Shown here: positions 12,962 to 24,300 of the stretch, in pieces
Layout: each line of letters starts with the position of its first letter
How positions within the stretch are numbered: the stretch's first letter is position 1
Assembly (NCBI RefSeq): GCF_021130785.1
Contig: NC_060213.1
Location: 69,801,501 to 69,865,500 of the forward strand
DNA length: 64,000 nt
Reading direction: 5' to 3'
Source of the DNA: Homalodisca vitripennis
Lineage: Eukaryota > Arthropoda > Insecta > Hemiptera > Cicadellidae
Translations under genes and position numbers: made by a program
The notes under the pieces: model-generated
The model's database searches: none
What the model was told of the DNA's origin: nothing
The model's input: the letters and a program-made list of their open reading frames with translations, nothing else

Positions 12962-13874
12962 TGAAAAGAATGAATTTTGGTTATGAGAACCGTGAAATAA
13001 TATTTTAGAGGCTCGATTAAGAAGGACCACTTCACACTAGGCAGTGAAGACGCCGAACACACTGATTTTAACAAGAGTTCACTAGGTTACACATAATGAG
13101 TTTATGAACAGTGCATATTCAAATAAAGTTTAGAAATTAAACAGTTACCTTTGTTTTCATGAGAGGTACCTAACCGTAGTCTGCTGTTGTTGAGGGCCAG
13201 GTTGTGGATCAGTAAGTGTGGAAATAGGCTGCTGTCTTGTAGGCAGGCGTGAAGACGGAAGATGTCCTTCACGGATTCACTCACGCACAATACGACCGCA
13301 AACGAATAGTTCTTAACACTGTGGCCAGTCCTGTAGAGCACGGTAGACGCGGGTGTCCGGGAGCAGAGACGTTCTGGTAGAGATTGCCAATCCAGAGCAC
13401 TGACTTTAATGTTAATGTAAATGTACAACAAATAGAAATAAACTAATATTTAAATAAGAGAGTAACACATGGGGGAGAGAGTAAGTATGGTAAGCAGTGG
13501 CTAGAGAGTACATAAGTGCCCCAGGCGGGACCGAGAGTATAATGAGCAAGCGTGCCTACGCTTGCAAGGTGGGCAATTGATAAGTCAACCGTTGTGATTG
13601 GTTGGTCAGTGTACAGTAAACAGCTGATTCGGGAAACAATGGTTCATTGGTCTGTCACTGTACGTGAATATTTTAATCCAGTAAGGAATGGTATTGTAGG
13701 CACTAGGCCGCAGAAAGAGATATAGGATTAATGTAGTATATACAGTTTAGTAAACAAATTCAAATATAGAGTATAAATTGCCCAAAAAATATATACATAA
13801 TTATTATTCAATAAAAGTAGCCTTTTCATATTAGGCAATAAAAAACAAGTTATTTAATGCAATAATACTTAACA
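12962..13874 (-). repeat. BEL/Pao 3' LTR (left copy)
   Basis: It starts TGAAAAG and ends CTTAACA, with the canonical TG...CA ends. It is 913 bp against 912 bp in the right copy. The purine-rich AAGGCGGCCGG (minus strand) just inside at 13875-13888 is the likely polypurine tract. An open frame at 13102-13431 (minus) lies wholly inside the LTR and is repeated, truncated, in the other LTR. It is not treated as a gene. Confidence 0.95.
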
Positions 13875-13902
13875 TACCGGCCGCCTTGAATCACCTTGGG
13901 AT

Positions 13903-16214
13903 TCAATGAGAGAAAGAGCAATATAGGCTCAAATTACAAAGTTTATAGGCGGTGGTAGAGAGACAGTTAATTAATTGTAGAGGTGAGGTAAGAGAAACAC
14001 CTTCACTGCTGGAACGAGTGAGAGTTCCACTTGAGGTCTTGAGATGTACCACTCGAACTGTACCATCTTGTCCTGGAGTGACATCAGTGACCCGTGCAAG
14101 GGGCCATGAGAGAGCGGGAGTATCCTGATGCACCAGGACGAGGTCTCCAGGTTGGAGGTTGCGGGAAGGAGTGCTCCACTTGAGGCGCTGCTGAAGAGTC
14201 TGGAGATATTCTCGCTGCCAACGCTTCCAGATACGTTGGTGCAGCGCTTGAACCAGATGCCAGTGAGAAAGGCGGTTCGTGGGTATGTCCATCAAGTTCT
14301 CTTCAGGCACGGAAACCAGAGGAGAGCCGATCAAGAAGTGTCCAGGCGTCAGTGGGAGAAGGTCGTTGGGATCACTGGAAAGAGCGGTGAGCGGGCGAGA
14401 GTTGAGCATCGCTTCAACCTGACTTGTGAGCGTCATGAATTGAGACAAAGTTAGTATGTGGAGTCCCATGACACGTTTTAGATGGTGTTTAGCACTCTTG
14501 ATGGCACTTTCCCAAATTCCACCTTGATGGGGAGCAGCAGGAGGGTGGAAGTGGAATCGAATTGAACGGTCAGCAGCAAAGTCTTGGACTTTGCGCTGGT
14601 CAGCCGTGAGGATTTTGTGTAGGGCATTTTTAGCACCTACGAAGTTAGTGCCACAGTCACTATAAAGGTCTGTGCACAGGCCACGACGAGAAACGAAGCG
14701 AGTGATAGCACCAAGGAAAGCTTCGGTGGACAGGTCCGTCACCACCTCAATGTGAACGGCCTTCGTAACCATACAAACAAAAATACAAATATAGGCCTTA
14801 ATAATGCGGACAGAGCGTAAATTATGGACCTTGAGCGAAAAGGGGCCACCATAGTCCATGCCGGTGGAGAGAAAAGCTCGGGCTGGAGTAATGCGAGCTT
14901 TGGGGAGGTCGCCCATGAGAGGGGCGTTATTTTTAGGCCGATTCTTAAAACATGTGAGGCATCTAAAAATGCGAGATCTCACCACGCTACGTGCAGAGAG
15001 GATCCAGACTTGCTGGGAGAGCAGAGAGAGAGAGTAAGCTGCGCGCCAGCGTGGAGATGTTTGACATGGACATGGTCAATGAAGAGGTCCACGACAGGGT
15101 GCTTCTTGGGCAGGATGCACGGGTGAGACACGTTCGGCGGGAGGTCAGCGTGGCGCAGTCTGCCGCCGACGCGGAGAAGTCCATCCGGACCCTGGAATGG
15201 GGCGAGGCGTTTAAGTCTGGTAGAACACGTCTTTCGGTCCCGCAGTAGAGCCAGATCTTCAGTGAAAGCTTCCTCTTGCACGGTCTTGAAAATTCGCAGC
15301 TGGGCGGAGTCCCGTTCTGTCTTGGAGAGAGGTCCGAAGTGGCGGTTTGGTGAACGACAGTTGTGGATAAAACGCAAGACGTAGGCCATCACGTGCAACA
15401 ATTTCCTCCAGGAAGAGTACTGGATAAGGAGGTCCCACGTAGGCGGTGCTGTGGCCAAGGCAATGACAGGAGTGGAATGCTTCAGCTCCCCTAGCTCCTC
15501 CAGAGAGACCGAGTCCAGGCTGGAATCAGTATCTGGCCAGGCCGAGGAGGGGAGACGTAACCAGTCGGGTCCATGCCACCAAAGGGGATGATCCACCAAT
15601 TGAGAGGGAAGGATCCCACAGGAGGCGCAGTCAGCAGGATTGGAAGCACTGGGTTTGTAGCGCCAGCACTCCACAGCCACAAGCTCTTGAGTTTGCGCCA
15701 CACGATTAGCCACATAGGTTTTGAGGCGATATAAAGGTGTTTTGATCCACGCGAGGGTCACAGTAGAGTCGCACCAGCAAACAATAGAACCAAACTTGCG
15801 GGTGGGAGCCAATTGAGTAACACAATATTTCACAAGTTGGGCCAGGAGATGAGCTGCGCATAGCTCCAGTCGGGGCAGCGTCACTCTTTTGAGAGGAGCG
15901 ACGCGAGTTTTAGCCATAACTTGGCTTACGTGCACCGTGTCATTGGAGGTAGAGCGGATGTAGACTACAGCAGCATAGCCTAGTTCTGAGGCGTCAGAGA
16001 AACCGTGCAAGTCCCAGTGAGTAGCAGCAAAGTAGGGGATAGCACGAGGAATTGTAATAGTGGCAACGTGCTTAAGTTCAAATAAAAAGGCGTGCCATTT
16101 TTGGTATATTTCTGGAGGGAGCGGATCATCCCAATCTATGCCAGAAATCCATACGAGTTGCATGATATTTTTTGCGAGCATTATACAAGGCGCCAAAAAA
16201 ACCACAGGGGTCAT
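13903..16214 (-). pseudogene. BEL/Pao RNase H, integrase and DUF5641-like tail
   Basis: Open in two long pieces, 16214-14979 and 14985-13903, joined by one frame change in a GA repeat near 14980-15030. RNase H shows HGFSDASELGYAAVVY, LPRLELCAA, CWCDSTVTLAWI and NPADCASCG. The zinc-binding head has HVHVKHLHAG, with CLTCFKNR after the shift. The integrase core has the first Asp in GMDYGGPF, the second in YSDCGTNF and the Glu in HQGGIWESAIKS. The tail, HQRIWKRWQREYLQTL followed by PGDLVLVHQ, is the DUF5641-type C-terminal domain. The gene ends at 13903, just before the polypurine tract and 3' LTR. Confidence 0.92.
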
Positions 16215-16916
16215 AGACTTGAGAAATGAGACTTAACACTTTACGCTTAGTGGGGTTTTCACAAGAAAAATTAAAATTAAACGTAAAAGTGTCAGTCAGA
16301 GGGGTCCATTTTAGGCCCAAAATAGAGAAATGAGGCTCCTGAGAGGTTTGCAGAAAAACTGGGATTTCCCGATGATCTTCAGGAAGGTGTTGCAGAAGTC
16401 TCGGAGAGTTCGAGACCCACTTCCGGAGCTCAAAGCCACCGAGCCGAAGGAGTTTGATGAGTTGATCTTGAAGTTCAGCGGCGAGTTCTTCAGTCTCAGC
16501 TCCGCAGATCAGGTCGTCAACGTAGCTCTGGTGCTTGAGAATCTCAGCAGCATGGGGGTAGCGGTGACCTTCGTCTTCTGCCAATTGATGTAGCGTTTTG
16601 ATGGCCAAGTAGGGTGAACAGTTCAGGCCGTAGGTAACTGTCGTGAGCTTGAACGTGGACATCAAGTCGGTAGGGTGATCACGCCATAATATCAGTTTGA
16701 AATGTTGATCGTCAGGATGCACCTTGATTTGGCGGTACATCTGTCTGATGTCACAAGAGAACACTACGTTCTGAAGGCGGAAGCGCAGAAGAATGTCACA
16801 AATATTATTTTTGCAGCTTAGGTCCGGTCAACAGAGTGTCGTTGAGAGAGAGTCCGGAACTGGCTTTGGCACTGGCGTCAAAAACGACGCGTAGTTTGGT
16901 GGTGCTACTTTGTGCC
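16126..16916 (-). pseudogene. pol: BEL/Pao reverse transcriptase
   Basis: The fingers region, LRVVFDASAKASSG, lies at about 16880-16840 in one frame. A shift at a short T run (16808-16812 on the plus strand) leads into the open piece 16764-16126. There motif A reads FSCDIRQMYRQIKVHP and the catalytic motif C is SYVDDLICGA. Downstream is the KRKVLSLISQVYDPCGF segment that connects to RNase H in all Pao elements. The enzyme would copy element RNA using the tRNA-Tyr primer. Catalytic residues are intact, and the disruptions are frame changes only. Confidence 0.9.
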
Positions 16917-18245
16917 TTAAAAACACCGTGGGTGTGGCAGATAGTAGTGGGGAGTGCTTAAGTCAGGAGTAGGGCAGCCCTGCATATGGCCTAGAGAGAG
17001 ATATTCATGTATAAAATCAGAATATAAATTATAATACTCCACATTAGTGGGAGCGTGGAGCTTGCGCTCGAGTGAATAGAGTCTACTTTCAGCATGAACT
17101 ATGGAATTTCCCAGATGAGTACTGGTGTTCTTGAAAGGGAGGCGGACCATATATCGACCCTCACGGTCCCTGGAGTGCGTGGTAGAAAAATATTCATCGC
17201 ATTGAGTTTCCTCTGCAGACCTTTTACTGGGAGCAGGCAGTTCCTCTTGTGTCCAGAAACGCTGCAGAGAGGCGTGGAGGTCCACCTCAGCAGTCGAGAG
17301 AAGAGAGACAGCCATAGTAGAGACAGACTGCGTCAGTGGTGTGCAGGGAGCCGTCCCCATCAGCACGAAACCAAAACAGGTGCCCAGGGCGTGAGGTAAA
17401 TTGAGACCAAGAGAGTAGGTCTCGTGAGTAAGAATATGTGGAAATAGCGCTCCACCAATAAGCACGTCAATGCCACCAGGGAGGTGGAAGGTTGGATCAG
17501 CCAGTGTAATATTTTTAACCTTATTCATGACCTCCTGAGATATTTGCACTCGTGGGAGATCTACAGTGATTTGTGGCAATATGTGGAACGAGTGCGGGGC
17601 GGCAACTGGGTGGCCAGCAAGAGTTTCCACGCCCAGAGTTAAAAATCCGCGTGTGTGAGCAGAGGTTTGAGAAAGGCCGGCGACATTAATAGTGGCCGGA
17701 CGGCGCTGTGTACCCAACAGTTGGGAGGCTTTCTCGCTAATAAAATTTAGCATGCTTCCTGAATCAATTAAGGCACGAAAGACATAAGCTTGTCCGTTAG
17801 AGGCGGTGAGCTTGACAAGAGAAGTACCCAGAAGAACCGTGGTACTAGGGGCGAGGTCTTGATGCAGTGTGCCATGAGCGTGTAGTGTGGTGTGTTCGGC
17901 CGGGCTAGGAGGTGAGAGCGCTGTGGTCGCAGGCGAGGGGCGGACAGCAGGTGTAGGTGTTGCACTGCTCTGTGCAGGCCGGCCGCCGTCACGGCCGTTC
18001 TCCACAACGGGACGAACGCGGTCCGATGTACTAACACTGGACCGTGTTGGCCGATCAGTGAAGTGTAGCAAGGTATGATGACGACCACGACATGTTCGAC
18101 ACGTGAATTTAGACTGACATTCACTTAATCTGTGCGTCCCCAAACAAGAAGAACAGCGGTTGTGCTGTTTAATAATCCCATGCCGTTCTTGAGGTGTCTT
18201 TTGGCCGAAGCTGGGACAGCCATAAATTTTATGACCGCTCTGATG
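16917..18245 (-). pseudogene. BEL/Pao zinc knuckles and aspartic protease (DUF1758-like)
   Basis: A first knuckle, CHQSGHKIYGC, is read in the frame ending near 18229. The main open piece (18143-16917) continues with CRTCRGRHHTLLH, the second Pao-type knuckle. After a Pro/Thr-rich linker comes ALIDSGSMLNFIS, the protease active site with DSG in place of DTG, as usual in the DUF1758/A17 group, then IDVLIGGALFPHIL. The C-terminal part leads toward the RT (RFWTQEELP motif, typical of the region joining protease to RT in Pao elements). It ends by a frameshift before the RT fingers. Confidence 0.88.
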
Positions 18246-19304
18246 GCAATAAAAAACATGATGGGCCTTGTTTATAGGCCGAGGTGGGTGGAGAGGAAGC
18301 CGCTAACAAGCTCACGTTTTTAAGAGACGATTTGGGCTTATCAAATCTTGGTTTTGACCCAAGATAAGAACTTGAAGCGTTCTTGGGGTCCACAATATTG
18401 TCATGTAGACTACTGTCCTCAATGTGGCTGCATTCCAGGTTGAGAAACTCAATTATTTGTTCAACCGAGGGCAAAGTATGAAGCTCTTCCTTTTTTCGAA
18501 ACTGTTCTAGGCGGGTGACCATCCGATTATCAATCTTGCGTAATAACAAGGCTGAGAGAAGTGGGTTGTTACTAGTGATGTCATTGTTTAATGCTTTAAG
18601 TGATTGCGTATGTTCGTGAAAAATATTAAGGAAAGCACGGATATTCTTCACAGATGTGCTGGAGATGACAGGAAGGTCTAGTATTTGATTTAAATGTAGT
18701 GTGAGTAGACGCCTAGTATTATGGTAGCGATCCTTCAGCAGCTGATAAGCGATTGCATAATTTTGCTCAGTTATATTTAGCGACTTTATCAGAGAGAGTG
18801 GTTCGCCTGAAAGCACGCTCAAGAGATATTGAAAATTTCATTACATCGCTTAAGTGCGCATTGTTGTGTACGGCTTGTTCATAAACGCTGATGAACGTAC
18901 AGAAATCCAAGGCAGCTCCGTCGAAAGTTTTTAATTCCAATTTCGGTAGCCGGACGTTGACTTGAGGGGAGGCAGGCGGAATAGTTTCGCTTTTATTAGC
19001 TTTAGCTTGTCTCTTGGTCTCAATCATAAGCACGTTAGCAGAAACGTAATCAACTAACTCGTCCACGCTCGCTAATGCGGAATAGTTAGGTGTATAGTCG
19101 GCATCCACTTTTAATTCCAACTCGTGGCACAAGTCTAATATTGCTGAAAATTTCCTGTCTAAGTCTCTGAATAGATTTAGCTCTGACAAGCAACTGCTGA
19201 AGTATATTTGGATCGGAAGTCTTCTTAGTTAAATCATAGATACTTTGTATCTGAGAAAAGAGGTGTTCTCGCTTTGCATTGGCCACTTTAAGAGACATCG
19301 CCAT
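18229..19304 (-). pseudogene. gag: BEL/Pao gag, frameshifted
   Basis: Three pieces on the minus strand, 19304-19086, 19189-18767 and 18822-18229, are in three frames. The first starts at ATG (MAMSLKVANAKREHLF) after the leader, which is the likely authentic start. It is helical and resembles the N-terminal coiled segment of Pao-family gag. The second carries VRLPKLELKTFDGAALDF, the DUF1759-type capsid signature that precedes an FxSVYEQAV helix. The third continues the same domain (LKDRYHNTRRL) and leads into a linker rich in Ser and Lys. The product would form the virus-like particle. Confidence 0.85.
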
Positions 19305-20400
19305 GTTGAAAGTGTTTGTAGAAAATTAATCAATTTCAGTAATACTTCAAAGGTGAAAAGTAAACAAAATATTGTCCTCTTGAACTGAGACAGTGATAAA
19401 AATAGAAACTAAATTATTTTCCTCTGAAGTATTTTCCCCAAGAAATAAGAAGTATCTAAACAATATAATACAATGAAACACAATTCAAAAATATTTATGA
19501 TACAATATAAATAAACCTTTTAACACCTTTTGTAAACTTTTATTTTTTTTACTATGTACATTTCGAAATCATTGATTTCATCTTCAGGTACCAATTGTTT
19601 TTTGAGGTAAAAACTCAATAATAATGCAATAAGTAGAGTAGGCTCGTATAGGCCTATAGTATAGTTTTGTTTTTGAGAAAATAAAATACACTGTTATTAT
19701 GGCAAAACGTAAACAAGACAAGTTTTTATTAAATAATAAACAACAATTAAGGTTATTGTTGAGCTAAATTCAGCTATAATGTAGCAGAGGCTCTGGAAAC
19801 ATTATGCGCACGTACTACATGTAAACTGTCAGTGGTAAAGTATGGTAGTGTTGTGACAGTAACCATAAACCATGCATACATATGCGTGAGCAATGTTCAA
19901 ATAGAAATTATAATAAACAATTGTGAGCAGTAAGTAGCTTTTTTTCTTTTTAAGCTGAGACTAGAATATAGTGTTGACAAAATAAACATTTAATTTTGCA
20001 ATATGGGTGCAAGTCCTGCTCAAGGTAAAGTGTCAATAACCAAGATTGTTATATATAACCCTACTTAGAATAATGAGTATTACAAGTAGGGCTGATAACC
20101 AACAAGTATTGAGAAGCGGTAACCATTAAACACAGTAATCAGTTTCACCTGTGCTGTAACAGTCTGAAAGCTTGTTTGTCAACAAAACAATGCAGTCGAC
20201 AGAGCACCACAGCTGATATGATCAGACGTCACAGCTGATATGATCACAGCTGATATGACTGGAGAGGGGACTGGAAAATCGATATGCACGGACTTTGCAA
20301 TCGTGAAAGAACCTGAAACCACACTTTGAAATATGCACTGTATATAGCTTATAAGAGTTGAGATTGCACTGATATTCACCAATGGACTAAAGTTCTTATT
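19305..20400 (-). other. BEL/Pao untranslated leader
   Basis: About 1.1 kb between the primer-binding site and gag without a convincing ORF. At 20208-20260 a motif CACAGCTGATATGATCA occurs three times in near-tandem (starts 20208, 20230, 20245). These could be packaging or dimerisation signals, or enhancer-like repeats. The remainder is AT-rich. Confidence 0.6.
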
Positions 20401-20418
20401 ATCCGGCTCGAAGGACCA
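20401..20418 (-). promoter_or_regulatory. Primer-binding site complementary to tRNA-Tyr
   Basis: Directly next to the 5' LTR the minus strand reads TGGTCCTTCGAGCCGGAT. Its complement, ATCCGGCTCGAAGGACCA, is the 3' end of eukaryotic cytosolic tRNA-Tyr including CCA. All 18 bases match the tRNA end as I know it. This fixes both the LTR boundary and the element orientation. Confidence 0.85.
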
Positions 20419-21330
20419 TGAAAAGAATGAATTTTGGTTATGAGAACCGTGAAATAATATTTTAGAGGCTCGATTAAGAAGGACCACTTCACACTAGGCA
20501 GTGAAGACGCCGAACACACTGATTTTAACAAGAGTTCACTAGGTTACACATAATGAGTTTATGAACAGTGCATATTCAAATAAAGTTTAGAAATTAAACA
20601 GTTACCTTTGTTTTCATGAGAGGTACCTAACCGTAGTCTGCTGTTGTTGAGGGCCAGGTTGTGATCAGTAAGTGTGGAAATAGGCTGCTGTCTTGTAGGC
20701 AGGCGTGAAGACGGAAGATGTCCTTCACGGATTCACTCACGCACAATACGACCGCAAACGAATAGTTCTTAACACTGTGGCCAGTCCTGTAGAGCACGGT
20801 AGACGCGGGTGTCCGGGAGCAGAGACGTTCTGGTAGAGATTGCCAATCCAGAGCACTGACTTTAATGTTAATGTAAATGTACAACAAATAGAAATAAACT
20901 AATATTTAAATAAGAGAGTAACACATGGGGGAGAGAGTAAGTATGGTAAGCAGTGGCTAGAGAGTACATAAGTGCCCCAGGCGGGACCGAGAGTATAATG
21001 AGCAAGCGTGCCTACGCTTGCAAGGTGGGCAATTGATAAGTCAACCGTTGTGATTGGTTGGTCAGTGTACAGTAAACAGCTGATTCGGGAAACAATGGTT
21101 CATTGGTCTGTCACTGTACGTGAATATTTTAATCCAGTAAGGAATGGTATTGTAGGCACTAGGCCGCAGAAAGAGATATAGGATTAATGTAGTATATACA
21201 GTTTAGTAAACAAATTCAAATATAGAGTATAAATTGCCCAAAAAATATATACATAATTATTATTCAATAAAAGTAGCCTTTTCATATTAGGCAATAAAAA
21301 ACAAGTTATTTAATGCAATAATACTTAACA
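20419..21330 (-). repeat. BEL/Pao 5' LTR (right copy)
   Basis: Same sequence as 12962-13874 apart from one missing G near 20662. It ends at 21330 with CTTAACA next to the GAAGG duplication. As the 5' LTR of a minus-strand element it should hold the promoter, with transcription running toward lower coordinates. Confidence 0.95.
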
Positions 21331-21335
21331 GAAGG

Positions 21336-24300
21336 AATGTAATTACATTCTGCGCTTTAGTTTCCCTGTAGCGTCTTGTTCGCACCACAAATTCCTTGCA
21401 CCCGGAGAATATAGATTTAACCTTGATTCAATTGAAATTTGTGGAATATACTAACAGTAAAAGTCAAAACAATTTGCTACAGTAATTGGATTGGATCTCT
21501 TTCATTCAATTCCTCACAAAGAATTAATTACACTCTCTTTTGATAAGTGGAAAGATAATTAAGATAAATTTCTCTTTAAACAGGGTAAATTGCAGTTATT
21601 TATCGGAGTTAATATTGCAGGTTACTATGCATGCCATGTTTACCGAGGAAATGTGAATTTATCCATTTAATAAATGTTATGCTTACAATGTGAACGTGGC
21701 TTTTTTATTACTTTAATGAGGTCTCGTATTCATAACTCAACCTAATTTAAAATAATTCTCGTAGTGAATTCCTTGTTTGCTACAATAAAGAATGCAAAGC
21801 TAGTACCAAGACTAGTTTCGTGGTATCCAAACTTTTTCATAATTTAGTAACAAAATATGAGAAAACATTGAGAAACGATGTTATATGCCTCCAAGTATGA
21901 TTAAATCGCATTATTTTAACAGACAAGTCAAAATACTTTTTTGTTTATTGAAATCATGACAGTATACTTTCGCTTCGCTTAAGATTTGTTAAATACAATT
22001 TAATAGAACATTAAATCTTTCAAATACTTCATTAGAGATGTTAATAAAAGCTGTCGATAAGAAATTTTCGAGTAATTGGTCTTACTTATTCGTGTAGAGT
22101 ATATAGTTTGTATATTATTGTAAAAGGTACGAATATATCGTGTGAGATTAGTGACAATCCATTCGGAATTATATACTCTATATACTAAATAGAAATACAA
22201 AAATACACACTAAAAATAAGTCGTGTCACACCGTTCTTTAATGACGCTCAAATCAAATCAGTTCTTTATTGCTTTTAGACAATATATAACATTGTATAGC
22301 AGTCGTCATATATTCAAACAGCAAATATTCTACACACTCACACACAGTCAGACTTACATTTCAATCATTCACACTAATTCACACTATCTTTGGATCCAGA
22401 TTTTAAATTTTGGTAATGGTAATGGTTATACATACAGTGCATCAATAATTGTGATTTTAAGAGTCCTAGATAATAAGTGAAAATGGGGGTTTTTGAAAAA
22501 TTGCTTTGAGAGTGTTGCCCCTGCCCGCTTTGATTGTGTTCATACATAGTAATAAAAGAAGGAAAATTTATCTTACACTAAAATTGACAGCGCATGTGGC
22601 CGTCTAAATTTATTAACTTATTTTATATTAAATAATTTATTCGAGATACTTAAAAAAAAGTACCGCCATATAAAAATTGATATACCTAAAGTCTATCATC
22701 TATACTTTAACTTAGACTTTAAGTAGTAGAGAGGACGTATGGTCCTAACTTTATTCCTCTTTCATTTCCTCTGCACGATCCATCACTCTCTAGACGTTCT
22801 GCTCATTCCGCTTATGTCCTCCATTTCCTATTAGTCAATTGTATCGGTAGGTAATCAAATTTTTAGGCAGGCTGCCTTATCCACAAAACGGTAAGTTCGG
22901 ACCTAACTGTTGAGTGTGTTGCCTGATATCTGTGTTGATCAGCTACCACAATATGATAAAATTAATATCTCCAGGTTTTAGAATACTAATTTCATAGAAT
23001 TCACCTCATATACATAAATTATAATTTTATAAGCTTAACATCCCCAAATTTTCTTGTTTGATATGAATAATAAATCTTTCCAATGCTCCAAGAAACTTCA
23101 TCCTCAAATGTGTATCCTACCGTTGAATCAGGAATTTGTTCTATCAAGCCTGTATTAAATATCGTTTCATCTGAAGAAAAAAAAATTTAATGTTTCATAC
23201 TTTAATTATTGTAAGAACAGCCTTATGAGAATGTTTACTGTTTCCATTAAATTTAGAGGCCATAGCATTCTCCCAAAATTACAATTACTTTACCCAATTA
23301 TTATATCTACAAATCATAACTCTTTATATATAAACGTTACACGTTTAGTGTACTTATATTATTTGCTATCCAGTAAACAAATAAATAATTCAGCTAGGGT
23401 ACTCATGTAAATTTTTAGAATGCAATAGTGAAATTCGTATGGATTTAATTCCTAAAATAAGTTTTTTAATTTTCCTTGGACATACTTGTAGCTTGTGGAC
23501 ACACTGATTGCTTCAACATTAAGTGTGTTTCCTTAGTTATAGAACGCTTGCTGAATTCACTATTTTAGTAATGGCAACGTGTAATATAATAGGTTGTGAA
23601 TGATTTAATTGTACGGTGAATACGTAATGCATGTTGGCTGAAGTGGTTAAACAAAACCACGTTTCATTACTTCATTATAGCTTCAGTTTAAGTGGATAAG
23701 GATAAAAATGCTGATTTGTTAAACAGCCCCACGTAATGAGATGAAAGGGTAATTTACTCATTTATAAACACTCTCTTGTATGTAACTTTCCAGGGATTTA
23801 ATTGTGCAACAATTTTTTATTTTGGATGTTACATGCTATGAATTAAGTTTGGGTGGAAGTAAATTAATGTGCGAGTTTTGCACAACTATATACTAGCAGC
23901 GTAGTAATAATTTAACATAAATATATACTATTTTAACGCAGCTTTATGTTCATGAGTTAACATAGACCTGAATACATTTAAAAAACTTATAAGCATTGTC
24001 AAACCCAGGGATTTCAAATTTAGTAGATATTTTATTAAGAATCTTAACAGAAAAAAATGCTTTAATATTTATATACCCGCTTAGCTATATAATCCATCAC
24101 GTTGTTTATGACAGTTTTGTAATTACCCCGGCTTTTTCCCAGAGGTTTAATTGAGAATTAAAATGTCCAAATATCATGACTAAGTTTCGTTTCATTTACA
24201 TTTTGTAATCTCTAAAACCATAAAATATTAGCAAAGTTTGCGTCGTAAAAAAAGTTAAAGTGCTATAATCATATAGTAATAAAATGTTATAATAAACAAT

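Larger units (their letters stand above)
12957..21335 (-). mobile_element. BEL/Pao LTR retrotransposon, complete, recent insertion
   Basis: The element runs 12962-21330 between two LTRs and is flanked by a perfect 5-bp target duplication, GAAGG at 12957-12961 and at 21331-21335. Transcription is on the minus strand, so the right LTR is the 5' LTR. Internal parts read in the BEL/Pao order: gag with DUF1759-like region and CCHC knuckles, DUF1758-type aspartic protease (DSGS), RT with YVDD, RNase H, integrase, and DUF5641-like tail. No env is present. The two LTRs differ by one base (an extra G in the left copy near 13206) as far as I can compare by eye, so the insertion is young, yet gag-pol changes frame about six times. 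Confidence 0.95.

Noticed and set aside
13102..13431. 109-residue minus-strand ORF, repeated at 20627-20887
   Set aside because: It lies inside the BEL LTRs. The second copy is truncated by the single-base difference, and there is no known domain.
14128..18323. Several plus-strand ORFs (14128, 14824, 16330, 17094, 17887, 18132)
   Set aside because: They are antisense shadows of the BEL gag-pol coding frames.
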